From Mucilaginibacter aquariorum (GTDB lineage: Bacteria; Bacteroidota; Bacteroidia; Sphingobacteriales; Sphingobacteriaceae): a stretch of DNA of 64,000 nt. The position numbers were made by a program, and so were the translations under genes. This document shows, piece by piece, positions 1 to 8,716 of this stretch. The notes under the pieces are model-generated. The model did not search any database, was not told the origin of the DNA, and saw nothing but the letters and a program-made list of their open reading frames with translations. Location of the stretch: assembly GCF_024498135.1 (NCBI RefSeq), contig NZ_JANHOH010000007.1:62001-126000 (forward strand), written 5' to 3'. Numbering within the stretch: the first letter of the stretch is position 1; each line of letters starts with the position of its first letter.

Positions 1-2039
1 TCGCCGGTGCCATGTATGTATAGTAAGTTACCTTTTAGGTTTTTAGCATAGGTAACAGGTGATCCTTTTAAGAATGCTGCCTTGCCTGCTTCATCAACAG
101 GCACACCGGTGTAACGTTCCTGGTAAATATTATCATAAGTTAACTGGTTGCCCACTGCTGCAATAGCAATACCGGTTTTAAAAATTTCGGGGTATTGGAA
201 CATCAGGTTTAAGGTTGATGATCCGCCGCCACTCCATCCCCATACCGCTACACGTGAGGTATCCAGATAAGCGCGTTCTTTTAACAATTGTTTGGTGCCC
301 ATAGCCAGATCGCGAATGTTAAGCGTGCCAATACCTTTATAGATAGATTTACGCCATTCGCGGCCTTTAGGAACAGGTGTACCACGGTTATCAATCGACA
401 TGTAGATGTAGCCATCCTGGGCCATATTGCCGGTGTACATAAAGTTATCGCTGCTGCCGTTCTCGTCCTTTACGTTCTGGCCCCATGGTTCGCCATATAC
501 ATATAAAACAACAGGATATTTCTTAGCCGGATCAAAGTTATCCGGTTTCACCATCCAGCCGTCCATCTCTACGCCTTCCTCGGTTTTTACTTTAAAGAAC
601 TCAACATTCGATTTTGCCTTTAAACCAGCTGATGCGGTTAGCGCTTTGGCCACTTTTTCGTCGCCGCTAAAGGTTTTATGGTCTGGCAGGGAAACTACTT
701 CGTTAATACGTTCGGTATAATAGTTAGAGAAGGTATGTGTAGCAGCCTTCCCATTTGGTGATACATCGTATTCATGCGTGCCCACCTGGTTGGCCGGCGA
801 AAGGCGCTCGGCCTTGCCGCTGCCATCTAATTTTGTACGGTATAAATACTTTTGCGTAGCATTATCCGGCGAAGCCGAAAAGTAAACGTACCCCGATTTT
901 TCATCTATAGCGTTTATCTGCATCACATCGTAATTGCCTTTGGTAACCAACTTTTCTTTTTTACCATCGTGGCTTATGCGGTATAAATGGCGCCATCCGT
1001 CTTTTTCGCTTGCCCATAAAAAATCGGCGCCGTTTTTAAACCAGTCCCAGCCACCATAATAATAGTGCTCTTCCCACTCAGGTAAAATATCTACCCATGC
1101 AGCATCTTTTTCCTGATAAATGGTTGATGATTTACCACTGGCAACATTACAAAGCATCACCTCTGTTTGGTTTTGCGCCCTGTTCAGGTGCTGAATGATC
1201 AGTTCGGTATTATTTGCAGCCCACTCCATTCGCGTCACATACGATTGTAAAACAGGGTCGGTTGGGATATCCATCCATTTGGTAGTGCCGCCCGCCGCAC
1301 TTATCACGCCTATTTTAAAAGGAGATGGCGCCTCGCCTGCAACGGGGTACTCAACCGGTTTTACATAAGGGTAAATTGAATCGGTTGTGTTGAGCATTAA
1401 ATAGTTTTTGGTATTGCTGGCATCTATCTGCCAGTAAGCTATCTGTTTGCTATCCGGGCTCCAGCGGAAACCATCGCGACAGAAAAATTCTTCCTCGTAC
1501 ACCCAGTCAAATGTGCCATTTATAAGCTTTGTAGTACCATCGGTAGTTAATTGTTTAACGCTGCCGTCTGCTAAAGTTTCTACATAAATATTATGCCCGC
1601 TTACATAGCCCACCTTGCTTGCATCCGGCGAGAACTTGCCAAACATTAATGACGATGCAGGCAGGTTAGCGCCCAATTTGGTTAATTTTTTAGCTGTAAA
1701 ATCGTACACCCAGTAATCGCCGCGGGTTGGGTAACGCCATACTTTTTTAGCGTTCGTATAAAGCAAAACCTTCTGCCCGTCATCCGACAGGTAAAAATTA
1801 CGCACCGTTATGGGTTGTTTTCCTTGCGGGGTAAGCATCTCCTTACTTAGCAAAACTGTTTTTTTAGCGGCATCGCGAGCATCAAGCACAACAATTTCGC
1901 CGCTTTGTACTTTGTAGTATTGGTACCCGTCTTTTGCCCAATGTGTAGATGGTATTTGAGCCATAACGGCGTTTTGTGCCAGAGTTAAAAGCAAAAACGC
2001 AATGGCGAATAGCCCTGTCCGATAGTATTTAATGTTCAT
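1..2039 (-). CDS. S9 family dipeptidyl peptidase IV-type serine peptidase (C-terminus cut by window edge)
   Basis: The reading frame begins at an ATG at 2039 and runs off the left edge after about 679 codons. An N-terminal hydrophobic stretch followed by Ala-Gln looks like a signal peptide, so the enzyme is probably periplasmic or surface-exposed. The middle is a DPP-IV-type beta-propeller region. The catalytic serine lies in GWSGGGS at residue 603; the first half of the Asp codon of the HGT-x-D motif is the last thing visible (residue 680), 77 residues later, as in DPP-IV. The catalytic His is outside the window. GWSGGG rather than GWSYGG is a variant seen in Bacteroidota S9 enzymes (recalled family knowledge). 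Its role is probably release of dipeptides from oligopeptides; the substrate cannot be told from sequence. Confidence 0.9.
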   Translation of the reverse strand, partial: MNIKYYRTGLFAIAFLLLTLAQNAVMAQIPSTHWAKDGYQYYKVQSGEIVVLDARDAAKKTVLLSKEMLTPQGKQPITVRNFYLSDDGQKVLLYTNAKKVWRYPTRGDYWVYDFTAKKLTKLGANLPASSLMFGKFSPDASKVGYVSGHNIYVETLADGSVKQLTTDGTTKLINGTFDWVYEEEFFCRDGFRWSPDSKQIAYWQIDASNTKNYLMLNTTDSIYPYVKPVEYPVAGEAPSPFKIGVISAAGGTTKWMDIPTDPVLQSYVTRMEWAANNTELIIQHLNRAQNQTEVMLCNVASGKSSTIYQEKDAAWVDILPEWEEHYYYGGWDWFKNGADFLWASEKDGWRHLYRISHDGKKEKLVTKGNYDVMQINAIDEKSGYVYFSASPDNATQKYLYRTKLDGSGKAERLSPANQVGTHEYDVSPNGKAATHTFSNYYTERINEVVSLPDHKTFSGDEKVAKALTASAGLKAKSNVEFFKVKTEEGVEMDGWMVKPDNFDPAKKYPVVLYVYGEPWGQNVKDENGSSDNFMYTGNMAQDGYIYMSIDNRGTPVPKGREWRKSIYKGIGTLNIRDLAMGTKQLLKERAYLDTSRVAVWGWSGGGSSTLNLMFQYPEIFKTGIAIAAVGNQLTYDNIYQERYTGVPVDEAGKAAFLKGSPVTYAKNLKGNLLYIHGTG

Positions 2040-2142
2040 GAAAATTGTTTTTTTTAGGATTGTTCCTGATTTTATTAAATAAATAACGCTGATGTAAATT
2101 TTGCGTTAAATTAGCATTTTAAAGCCCTTGATATAATATCCT

Positions 2143-3678
2143 ATGAAAAAATTACACTTGCTACTTGTATGCCTTATTGCCGCTGTAACTGTAAACGCCC
2201 AAACCGTAGATAGAAGCAAGTTTATAAGGGATAGTCTGGATATTTATATAAACAAGGCGCTTACTAACTGGCGCATTCCCGGTGCTGCGGTTTGTATAGT
2301 AAAGGATGGCAAAATTGTGCTGATGAAAGGTTATGGTATTAAAGAGCTTGGCCTGCCAAACAAGGTAGATGTAAATACCTTATTCATGATAGGTAGTAAC
2401 ACCAAAGCCTTTACTGCTACCGCATTAGCCATGCTGCAGGCCGAAAAGAAACTGTCGTTAGATGAAAAAGTAACTAAATATATCCCCGAATTTAAGCTGG
2501 AAAACAAAGCCGCGGGCGAGATGGCCATTGTGAAAGATCTGCTGAGTCACCGCCTGGGTTTCCGCACCTTTCAGGGCGATTTTACCTTTTATAATACTAA
2601 CCTAAGCCGCCACGATGTAATAGAAAAGCTGGGTAAAATGAAGGCTACCTATCCTTTCCGTACCACATGGGGGTACACTAATTCGGCATTTTTAACGGCG
2701 GGCGAGATTATCCCGAGGGTTACCGGTAAACCATGGGAGGTGTATTTAAAAGAAAGCATTTTTGCCCCGCTGGGGATGACTAACACGCTGGCGTTAACAG
2801 CCGAAATGCCGAAAGCGCTGAACCGTACCGTGCCGCACACCTTGGTTGACGGTAGGTTGACCGCCATACCTTATTGCAATATAGACGGATTGGCGCCTGC
2901 GGGCAGCATCAGCTCATCTGTTAGCGATATGAGTAAATGGGTAATGGCTTTGCTGGATAATGGCAAGGTGGGCAATAAACAGGTAATACCGGCGGCGGCA
3001 ATTGCAGCGACGCGCCAACCGCAGGATGTAGTGGGCAACGTTAACCATTTAAATGGCGATACAGGTTTCCAGCTTTATGGCCTGGGTTGGTTTATACAGG
3101 ACTATGATGGCCGCCGTTTGGTAATGCACGATGGCGGGGTTAATGGTTATGTATCATCGGTAACACTGGTGCCGAAAGAAAACTTAGGTATTATCATCCT
3201 CACCAATACAGACCAGAACGCCCTTTACGAAGCGCTGCGCTGGGACATAATCGACGCATTCTTTAAAAACAAAAACTATCATTATAACGATACCTACCTG
3301 GCCTACAATAAAACCAGCACCGCAAATGAGCTGGCAGCTGATAAAAAGCTGCGCGATAGTACCCTGCTAAATATTAAGCCGGAGCTATCGACAAGTAAGT
3401 ACACCGGTAAATATGTGAACGACCTTTACGGCAGCCTGGATATTACGCAAGGCGAAGTAGGGAATGACCTGGAGATCCGTTTTGAGCATCACCCTAAAAT
3501 GTTTGCCCGTTTACAACCACTTGGAGGTAACCGCTTCTACGTAACATTTTCTGACCCGGTTTATGGCAAGGCAATATTCCCATTTACGGTTAAGGATGGC
3601 AAAGTAACGGGCATAAGGGTTAAGGTAGCCGATTTTGTAGAATATAATGCCTACGATTTTAGGAAGGTGGATAAGTAA
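2143..3678 (+). CDS. Serine hydrolase of the beta-lactamase class C / penicillin-binding fold, secreted
   Basis: 511 residues with a signal peptide ending near residue 20 (VNAQ). The class C beta-lactamase fold is shown by SxxK (S85-N-T-K88), YxN (Y178-T-N180) and an HDG in the position of the third motif near residue 330. The last ~100 residues resemble the DUF3471-type C-terminal beta domain often found in this family. Such proteins are usually esterases, D-aminopeptidases or peptidoglycan-related hydrolases rather than true beta-lactamases; the substrate cannot be assigned. It is divergent from the S9 peptidase, about 100 bases between the two starts. The inverted-repeat cluster begins a few bases after its stop. 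Confidence 0.85.
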   Translation: MKKLHLLLVCLIAAVTVNAQTVDRSKFIRDSLDIYINKALTNWRIPGAAVCIVKDGKIVLMKGYGIKELGLPNKVDVNTLFMIGSNTKAFTATALAMLQAEKKLSLDEKVTKYIPEFKLENKAAGEMAIVKDLLSHRLGFRTFQGDFTFYNTNLSRHDVIEKLGKMKATYPFRTTWGYTNSAFLTAGEIIPRVTGKPWEVYLKESIFAPLGMTNTLALTAEMPKALNRTVPHTLVDGRLTAIPYCNIDGLAPAGSISSSVSDMSKWVMALLDNGKVGNKQVIPAAAIAATRQPQDVVGNVNHLNGDTGFQLYGLGWFIQDYDGRRLVMHDGGVNGYVSSVTLVPKENLGIIILTNTDQNALYEALRWDIIDAFFKNKNYHYNDTYLAYNKTSTANELAADKKLRDSTLLNIKPELSTSKYTGKYVNDLYGSLDITQGEVGNDLEIRFEHHPKMFARLQPLGGNRFYVTFSDPVYGKAIFPFTVKDGKVTGIRVKVADFVEYNAYDFRKVDK

Positions 3679-3684
3679 ACACAT

Positions 3685-3746
3685 GTCATGGTGAGCCTGT
3701 CGAACCATTAGTAGGGTGGCGAATCTTCGACAAGCTCAGATTGACA
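3685..3746. repeat. Inverted-repeat element, copy 1 of the GTGAGCCTGTCGAA family
   Basis: The left arm contains GTGAGCCTGTCGAACC and the right arm CTTCGACAAGCTCAGATTGAC, which are nearly complementary around a ~15-base centre. A near-identical second element lies at 3882-3944, in the same orientation, including the flanking ACACATGTCA. The two copies bracket a different inverted repeat (3756-3867). No coding potential. Confidence 0.8.
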
Positions 3747-3755
3747 CATCGTATT

Positions 3756-3867
3756 CTTGCGCTCGTCTGCGACGAGTGCTTAATATGGTTCAGCATCTCC
3801 AGATGCGATACAGAATGGCGATGCAATCGCCCAAACACCTTAAGCGCTCGTAGCAGACGAGCGCAAG
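3756..3867. repeat. Inverted-repeat element, copy 1 of the CTCGTCTGCGACGAG family
   Basis: The arms begin TTGCGCTCGTCTGCGACGAG and end with GCAGACGAGCGCAAG. The centre carries small hairpins of its own (GCATCT-cc-AGATGC and GGCGA-tgcaa-TCGCC). The second copy is at 42408-42516, about 38.6 kb away, with the same outer arms and a different centre. Confidence 0.8.
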
Positions 3868-3881
3868 ATAAATAAACACAT

Positions 3882-3944
3882 GTCACGGTGAGCCTGTCGA
3901 ACCATTAGTAAAGCAGCTAAGTCTTCGACAGGCTCAGACTGACA
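3882..3944. repeat. Inverted-repeat element, copy 2 of the GTGAGCCTGTCGAA family
   Basis: Direct copy of the element at 3685-3746, here with better matched arms (GAGCCTGTCGAA against TTCGACAGGCTC). It abuts the 3' end of the small phosphatase gene. Confidence 0.8.
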
Positions 3945-3962
3945 TACCGCCTTCAATTGATT

Positions 3963-4277
3963 CTACAACCAATCCGCCAGCCCGGCTTTTAATATCTCCA
4001 CTAATTCCGGGTCGTTAAACTGGTAATCATCTTCAATATTTAAAACCAGGAGCTGTTTGTGGCGAGCATCAAAATGCTCTTTAATGATATCCCGGTGTTT
4101 ATATTCCATCACAAAAACAACATCGGCCCAATCAATTAACTTTTGATTGAGTTTGATACGGGCTTTGTCGCTTGTACCGGCAGAACGGGCATTATGCAAC
4201 TGATGCCCTTTAAATAATAGCTCGGCCGTTGGGCTACGCCATTGGTTTTTACTGCAGATGAAAAGTAGGTTGGGCAT
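3963..4277 (-). CDS. Predicted low-molecular-weight protein tyrosine phosphatase-like protein
   Basis: 104 residues, cytoplasmic. The N-terminal phosphatase loop CSKNQWRS (C8 to S15) fits the CX5RS signature, followed by PTAE. The protein is shorter than classical low-molecular-weight phosphatases (~150 residues) and matches the compact predicted protein tyrosine phosphatase group (COG4551-like). The usual DP motif near the C-terminus may be the DPE at about residue 90. The stop of the upstream M20 gene is three bases before this start, so the two are probably cotranscribed. The substrate is unknown. Confidence 0.75.
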   Translation of the reverse strand: MPNLLFICSKNQWRSPTAELLFKGHQLHNARSAGTSDKARIKLNQKLIDWADVVFVMEYKHRDIIKEHFDARHKQLLVLNIEDDYQFNDPELVEILKAGLADWL

Positions 4278-4280
4278 TTA

Positions 4281-5588
4281 TTACTTCCCTTTCCCCGCCA
4301 TATAATCTAACGTTAAATTACAAAGGGCTTTAACACCCAGGGTAAACCCGCTTTCGTCAATAAAAAAATCGGGCGTATGATGCGATGGGGCTGTTATACT
4401 GTTGCCGCCTTTGGGCATACCGCCTAAAAAGAAGAATATGCCCGGTACCTTTTGCTGATAAAAACTAAAATCCTCGGCACCGGTTACAGGTGGGCGAAGC
4501 AATACATTTTCTTTACCTGCGGTAGCTTCTAATGTAGGCAGCATTTTGGCGGTAAGGGCTATATCATTAAAGGTAACAGGATATTTATTGCTATAGGGGA
4601 TCTGTACCTCGGCTGTCGCGCCATAGGCTTCGGCAGTTTTGGTGGCGATTCGTTTTACGTTTTCGGTGATCGTTTTCTCGTCAGCATCGGTAAAGTACCG
4701 TACGGTACCCTGCATTTTAACACTCTCGGGGATGATATTGAAGCGCGAGCCTCCATTTATTAAACCGATGGTTACCACGGCGGGGTTTTCGGTAACATTT
4801 ATATTGCGGCTAACAATGCTTGGCAAGCTACTGATGATCTGTGCCGAAACTACAATAGGGTCGATACTGCTCCATGGGTAAGCGCCATGTGCCGAGCGCC
4901 CTTTTACAATGATCTGAAGATCTTTCACCCCTGCCATTGTACCGCCCGGGCGGTAAACTATTTTACCCGCTTCGGTCTGCGAGTTTATGTGTAAGCCAAA
5001 TATAACATCAACCTTTGGGTTCTCCATTACACCCTGTTTCACCATCTCTTCGGCACCACCCTTTTCGCCTACCGGCGCACCCTCTTCTGCCGGCTGAAAA
5101 ATGAATTTTACAGTACCCCGCAGGTCTTTTTTCATAGATGATAGTATCTCGGCCACTCCCATTAATATGGCCATGTGCGAATCGTGCCCGCAGGCATGCA
5201 TTACGCCAACCTCCTGCCCGTTATACTGGGCCTTTACTTTTGAAGCGAATGGTAGATTAACCCGCTCGGTAACAGGCAAGCCATCCATATCGGCACGTAG
5301 TGCAACAACAGGGCCCGGCAAACCGCCTTTTAAAATGCCAACAACGCCGGTAGTGGCAATGCCGGTTTGTACCTCTATACCTAACGACTGCAGATGCTTG
5401 GCAATAATACCAGATGTGCGTACCTCGCGGTTCCCCAGTTCCGGGTGTTCATGAAAATCGCGCCGCCAGGCAATTATTTTGCTTTCCAGGGCATCGGCTT
5501 TTGTGCTTATTGTTTTTCTTAAGGGTGTGTTTTGCGCGCTTACTGTTAGCGAAAAAAACAGGACCGCAGGGATGAGTATTTTTTTCAT
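4281..5588 (-). CDS. M20 family metal-dependent amidohydrolase (N-acyl-amino-acid hydrolase type), secreted
   Basis: 435 residues from the ATG at 5588; the frame stays open 20 codons further upstream, but this start gives a clean signal peptide (MKKILIPAVLFFSLTVSAQ). Motifs of the M20 amidohydrolase group include HACGHDSH (metal ligands), PAEEG (general base glutamate and a metal ligand) and the C-terminal SHHTPDF. Family members remove acyl groups from amino acids or cut short peptides using two zinc or similar ions. Export suggests scavenging in the periplasm. It runs divergently from the LytS-type kinase gene and shares that 141-base intergenic region, which holds two 10-base direct repeats. 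Confidence 0.88.
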   Translation of the reverse strand: MKKILIPAVLFFSLTVSAQNTPLRKTISTKADALESKIIAWRRDFHEHPELGNREVRTSGIIAKHLQSLGIEVQTGIATTGVVGILKGGLPGPVVALRADMDGLPVTERVNLPFASKVKAQYNGQEVGVMHACGHDSHMAILMGVAEILSSMKKDLRGTVKFIFQPAEEGAPVGEKGGAEEMVKQGVMENPKVDVIFGLHINSQTEAGKIVYRPGGTMAGVKDLQIIVKGRSAHGAYPWSSIDPIVVSAQIISSLPSIVSRNINVTENPAVVTIGLINGGSRFNIIPESVKMQGTVRYFTDADEKTITENVKRIATKTAEAYGATAEVQIPYSNKYPVTFNDIALTAKMLPTLEATAGKENVLLRPPVTGAEDFSFYQQKVPGIFFFLGGMPKGGNSITAPSHHTPDFFIDESGFTLGVKALCNLTLDYMAGKGK

Positions 5589-5642
5589 GATCAAAGGGCT
5601 TAGGCCTGCTAAATATAAGTATTTATACCCAAAATCATTGTC

Positions 5643-5673
5643 CGTCACATTTTACAATGCCTTCGTCACATTT
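5643..5673 (+). promoter_or_regulatory. Candidate LytTR-type direct-repeat binding site
   Basis: CGTCACATTT occurs at 5643-5652 and again at 5664-5673: perfect 10-base direct repeats, start-to-start 21 bases (11-base spacer, two helical turns). LytTR regulators characteristically bind two direct repeats with this spacing. The site lies 57 bases upstream of an operon that ends in a LytTR regulator, so autoregulation is inferred. It could equally act on the divergent amidohydrolase. Confidence 0.5.
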
Positions 5674-5729
5674 ATTTTATACCTGCTGTAGTTTGGCTTA
5701 AGCTTGTATCATAATTATCAAAACCTATC

Positions 5730-7220
5730 ATGAAATATAGCAAAATAGAGCTTTGGGTATCAACCGTGTTTTTTATACTGATCCTGTTCTCCAAAATTTA
5801 TTACGGGTTAAACGATTATGGTTACACCATTACACGCAGCCATTTAAGTACTGATACTATTTTTAACCAACTGCTACCGCGCCTGTTTTTTATTATAGTT
5901 ACTTACTGCGGGTTCCTGGTGTTAAATTTTTATGTTTTGCCTAAACTATGGTGGCGCAAAATGTACCCGGCTGCTATAGGTGCAACATTAGGTGTGTTAA
6001 TAGGAATGGGCCTTTGCTTTATGGTAATACAAAGCTACCAAAGCAGTTGGATATATGATCAGTACCCTAAAGGGCAAGCTGCGAACATGGCGTTTTTTAG
6101 TCGCGGTTTTAGTACGGCAACCTTGTTTTTTTTGATATACGGAGTATACTTATTGATACGGGAAGGTATCATTTATCAGTTTAGTATTTATAAAGCAAAG
6201 CAAAACCTGTCCTCTCGCATTTTAAGGGAAATTATATTGGTAGTTTCAGCGTGGCTTGCCTTGTTGTTTCCTGTGTTGGTCATTAATGGTCCTTTTTTAA
6301 CCGGAATAGGTCCGTTTTACCTGGTGGTTTTGCCTTTTTGCTTCTGTATCTATTTTATCAATTTATACTGGTTGATCCCGCTTTATAAAAAAGGTGTTTT
6401 CCCACAGATGGGTACCTATCTATTGGGGTTAATTACGGTAGCCGTAATGCTGGGTATGTTAGAGATAGCCATGCTTATGCAGTTTGCGCCAGGCCTGTCT
6501 TTGTTAGGTCACATTGTTATTTATTGGCTGCCGCCATTAGCTTTAACAGTTGGTTTATCGTGGGCGGTATACCTCACCAATGCCAAAACGTATCAACAAC
6601 TATCTACTTTAAAAACAGCTTTGGGCGCTTCGGATGCCAACCTGCAGTTTTTGCGCTCGCAGATAAACCCGCATTTTTTGTTTAATGTACTAAACACTCT
6701 TTACGGAACAGCTCTTACAGAAAAGGCCGAAAAAACAGGAGAGGGCATCCAGAAATTAGGGGATATGATGCGCTTTATGCTGCACGAAAACAACCAGGAT
6801 ATTATACCCCTATCGCGCGAGATGGAATACCTTCACAACTATATCGATCTGCAAAACCTGCGCGTTGCCCTATCGGATAATATCGAAATAAAAACAGACA
6901 TCACAGATAAATACAATACGGTAAACATTGCACCCATGCTGCTTATCCCTTTCATAGAGAATGCCTATAAGCATGGGTTGAGCTTTAAACAAAGATCATG
7001 GATAAATATCAGCTTGCAGTTAACGGATGGTGTTTTACAACTGGATGTTTACAACAGCCTGCATCAGGCGAAAGAGAACGACCCCGAAAAGGAACGATCG
7101 GGCATTGGGCTGGAGAATGTAAAACAGCGCCTGCAACTCCTTTATCCCCATAAGCATGAGCTTGTTATCCGTCAAAATGCAAACGAATTTTTTATCCACC
7201 TAACCCTGCAATTATCATGA
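5730..7220 (+). CDS. LytS/YehU-type sensor histidine kinase
   Basis: 496 residues. About 300 N-terminal residues form a polytopic membrane region with many hydrophobic segments, which is the input domain; its signal is unknown. The His_kinase block has the phospho-acceptor in LRSQINPHFLFN (H315), and the ATPase part has the N-box NAYKHG near residue 410 and a GIGLENVKQRL glycine box near 450. This is the architecture of kinases that pair with LytTR response regulators. The stop overlaps the next start as ATGA, so the three genes 5730-9399 form one translation-coupled operon. Confidence 0.92.
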   Translation: MKYSKIELWVSTVFFILILFSKIYYGLNDYGYTITRSHLSTDTIFNQLLPRLFFIIVTYCGFLVLNFYVLPKLWWRKMYPAAIGATLGVLIGMGLCFMVIQSYQSSWIYDQYPKGQAANMAFFSRGFSTATLFFLIYGVYLLIREGIIYQFSIYKAKQNLSSRILREIILVVSAWLALLFPVLVINGPFLTGIGPFYLVVLPFCFCIYFINLYWLIPLYKKGVFPQMGTYLLGLITVAVMLGMLEIAMLMQFAPGLSLLGHIVIYWLPPLALTVGLSWAVYLTNAKTYQQLSTLKTALGASDANLQFLRSQINPHFLFNVLNTLYGTALTEKAEKTGEGIQKLGDMMRFMLHENNQDIIPLSREMEYLHNYIDLQNLRVALSDNIEIKTDITDKYNTVNIAPMLLIPFIENAYKHGLSFKQRSWINISLQLTDGVLQLDVYNSLHQAKENDPEKERSGIGLENVKQRLQLLYPHKHELVIRQNANEFFIHLTLQLS

Positions 7221-8716
7221 AAAAACTAATTATACTCGTGCTTATCATCGGCACGACAACTAACATTTTTGCCCAGTTTAAACTAAGCGGCAAAGTAAAT
7301 AATACTACCCGGGCCGACACGCTTTACTTGAATATCCCCTTTATTTATGGCTACTATCATGATAATGACATAGCTATACCTGTTGACGCGCAGGGGAATT
7401 TTAATAAAACCATTAACGTACCGCAGCAAAAATTTGCTACTATAAACTTTGAGGGCAAAACATCAACCTTGCTGCTTACTCCCGGCAAGTCACTTCATAT
7501 AACCCTAAACCCCGCGGATACCAGCATTACCAACTTTAAAGGTTCGGCTGCAGAAGAGAACATGTTGTTGTATGGCGTGAGCTTAAATGCGATCCCGTTT
7601 TTCGCAAAAGATAATAAAACCAACCCGTATGAAAAGCTTACGAATACCGAACTGCAGGAGCAAATAATAAAGCCGTGGGCTGCTATGCGCGATAACAACA
7701 TAGGGTTAATACGGTCGTCCGGCTTATCTATAAACGATAAAAAACTGATAATTCAGGAGATAAAGGCAAATTACATTACCCAGCTAAACTTTTTTGCACG
7801 TGCATATATGAAGGGCGAGAGAAGCCAAATCTTTAGTTTTATAGAGAGCTTTTATAAAGATGTACTACTGAATCCCGAAATACTGCCTGCAGGGCAACAG
7901 TATTATTTTTTTGCCGATAGCTACATTGGTTATTACGAAATTATGGCGTTTAAAGATCTGCCTGCCGAGAAAGTTAAAGACCCGTCAACTTTTCTGAAGT
8001 ATTACAACATTACCATTGATAGCGGTAATAGGGTAGCAAAGCTAAAAGGCAAATCATTCATCAACTGGATATTGGTTAAAAACAATTACCCGAGGGATAT
8101 AGCCGAGAGCTGGCTAGCACAAAATATTTTCACAAAATGCAGTAGCAAGGACTTAGCCTACGCCAAACCTTTAATGGAGGAGTTGAAAACACATTATCCG
8201 CAGAGTAAATATATTCCTTACCTATCCGCCAAGATGGAAACGCTGGAGGTTTTACTTGCCGAAAACAGGGCCAACAAGGATATTATTATTGCCGATGGTT
8301 ACGAAAAAATGACGTCCATTTACGAGATTATTAATAAGCTAAAAGGCAAGGTTGTTTATTTAGATATTTGGGGCACATGGTGTGGCCCCTGCAAAGAAGA
8401 ACTGCGCTATAACCCGCAACTAAAACAATATTTTAAAGGTAAAGATGTAGCTTTTGTTTACCTTGACATGGATGATGACATGAAAGACAGCCAATGGCGC
8501 GATTTTATAAAAGTGAACGGAATGACGGGGTTACACCTACGCAAAAGCAATAAAGATATTCAACAGTTTTGGACCGAGCTGATGCCAAAAGACAATGCCA
8601 CAAGGTATTACCCTATGTATTTCATTTTTGATAAAGAAGGGAAACTGGTACAGGCCAACACCAAACGGCCAAGTGATAAAGCCGGGTTATATAAAGTGAT
8701 AGAACAATATTTATGA
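7217..8716 (+). CDS. Thioredoxin-fold protein of the TlpA/ResA type, with N-terminal DUF4369-like domain
   Basis: 499 residues with a signal peptide (ending FAQ near residue 20). Residues ~25-110 resemble the small N-terminal beta domain (DUF4369 type) common in secreted Bacteroidota thioredoxins; the middle is helical and unassigned. The C-terminal thioredoxin domain has the redox motif W388-C-G-P-C392. Such proteins act as periplasmic disulfide reductases. The gene overlaps both the upstream kinase and the downstream regulator by four bases (ATGA), an unusual place for a thioredoxin, suggesting it belongs to the same signalling unit or is a target of it. Partner unknown. Confidence 0.85.
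   Translation: MKKLIILVLIIGTTTNIFAQFKLSGKVNNTTRADTLYLNIPFIYGYYHDNDIAIPVDAQGNFNKTINVPQQKFATINFEGKTSTLLLTPGKSLHITLNPADTSITNFKGSAAEENMLLYGVSLNAIPFFAKDNKTNPYEKLTNTELQEQIIKPWAAMRDNNIGLIRSSGLSINDKKLIIQEIKANYITQLNFFARAYMKGERSQIFSFIESFYKDVLLNPEILPAGQQYYFFADSYIGYYEIMAFKDLPAEKVKDPSTFLKYYNITIDSGNRVAKLKGKSFINWILVKNNYPRDIAESWLAQNIFTKCSSKDLAYAKPLMEELKTHYPQSKYIPYLSAKMETLEVLLAENRANKDIIIADGYEKMTSIYEIINKLKGKVVYLDIWGTWCGPCKEELRYNPQLKQYFKGKDVAFVYLDMDDDMKDSQWRDFIKVNGMTGLHLRKSNKDIQQFWTELMPKDNATRYYPMYFIFDKEGKLVQANTKRPSDKAGLYKVIEQYL

Noticed and set aside
3511..3886. Two short minus-strand ORFs over the end of the serine hydrolase and the repeat cluster
   Set aside because: They run through repeat sequence and a real gene on the other strand and lack any recognisable domain.
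3680..3960. CRISPR array
   Set aside because: The repeated units are inverted repeats of two different kinds with no regular spacer series and no cas genes.
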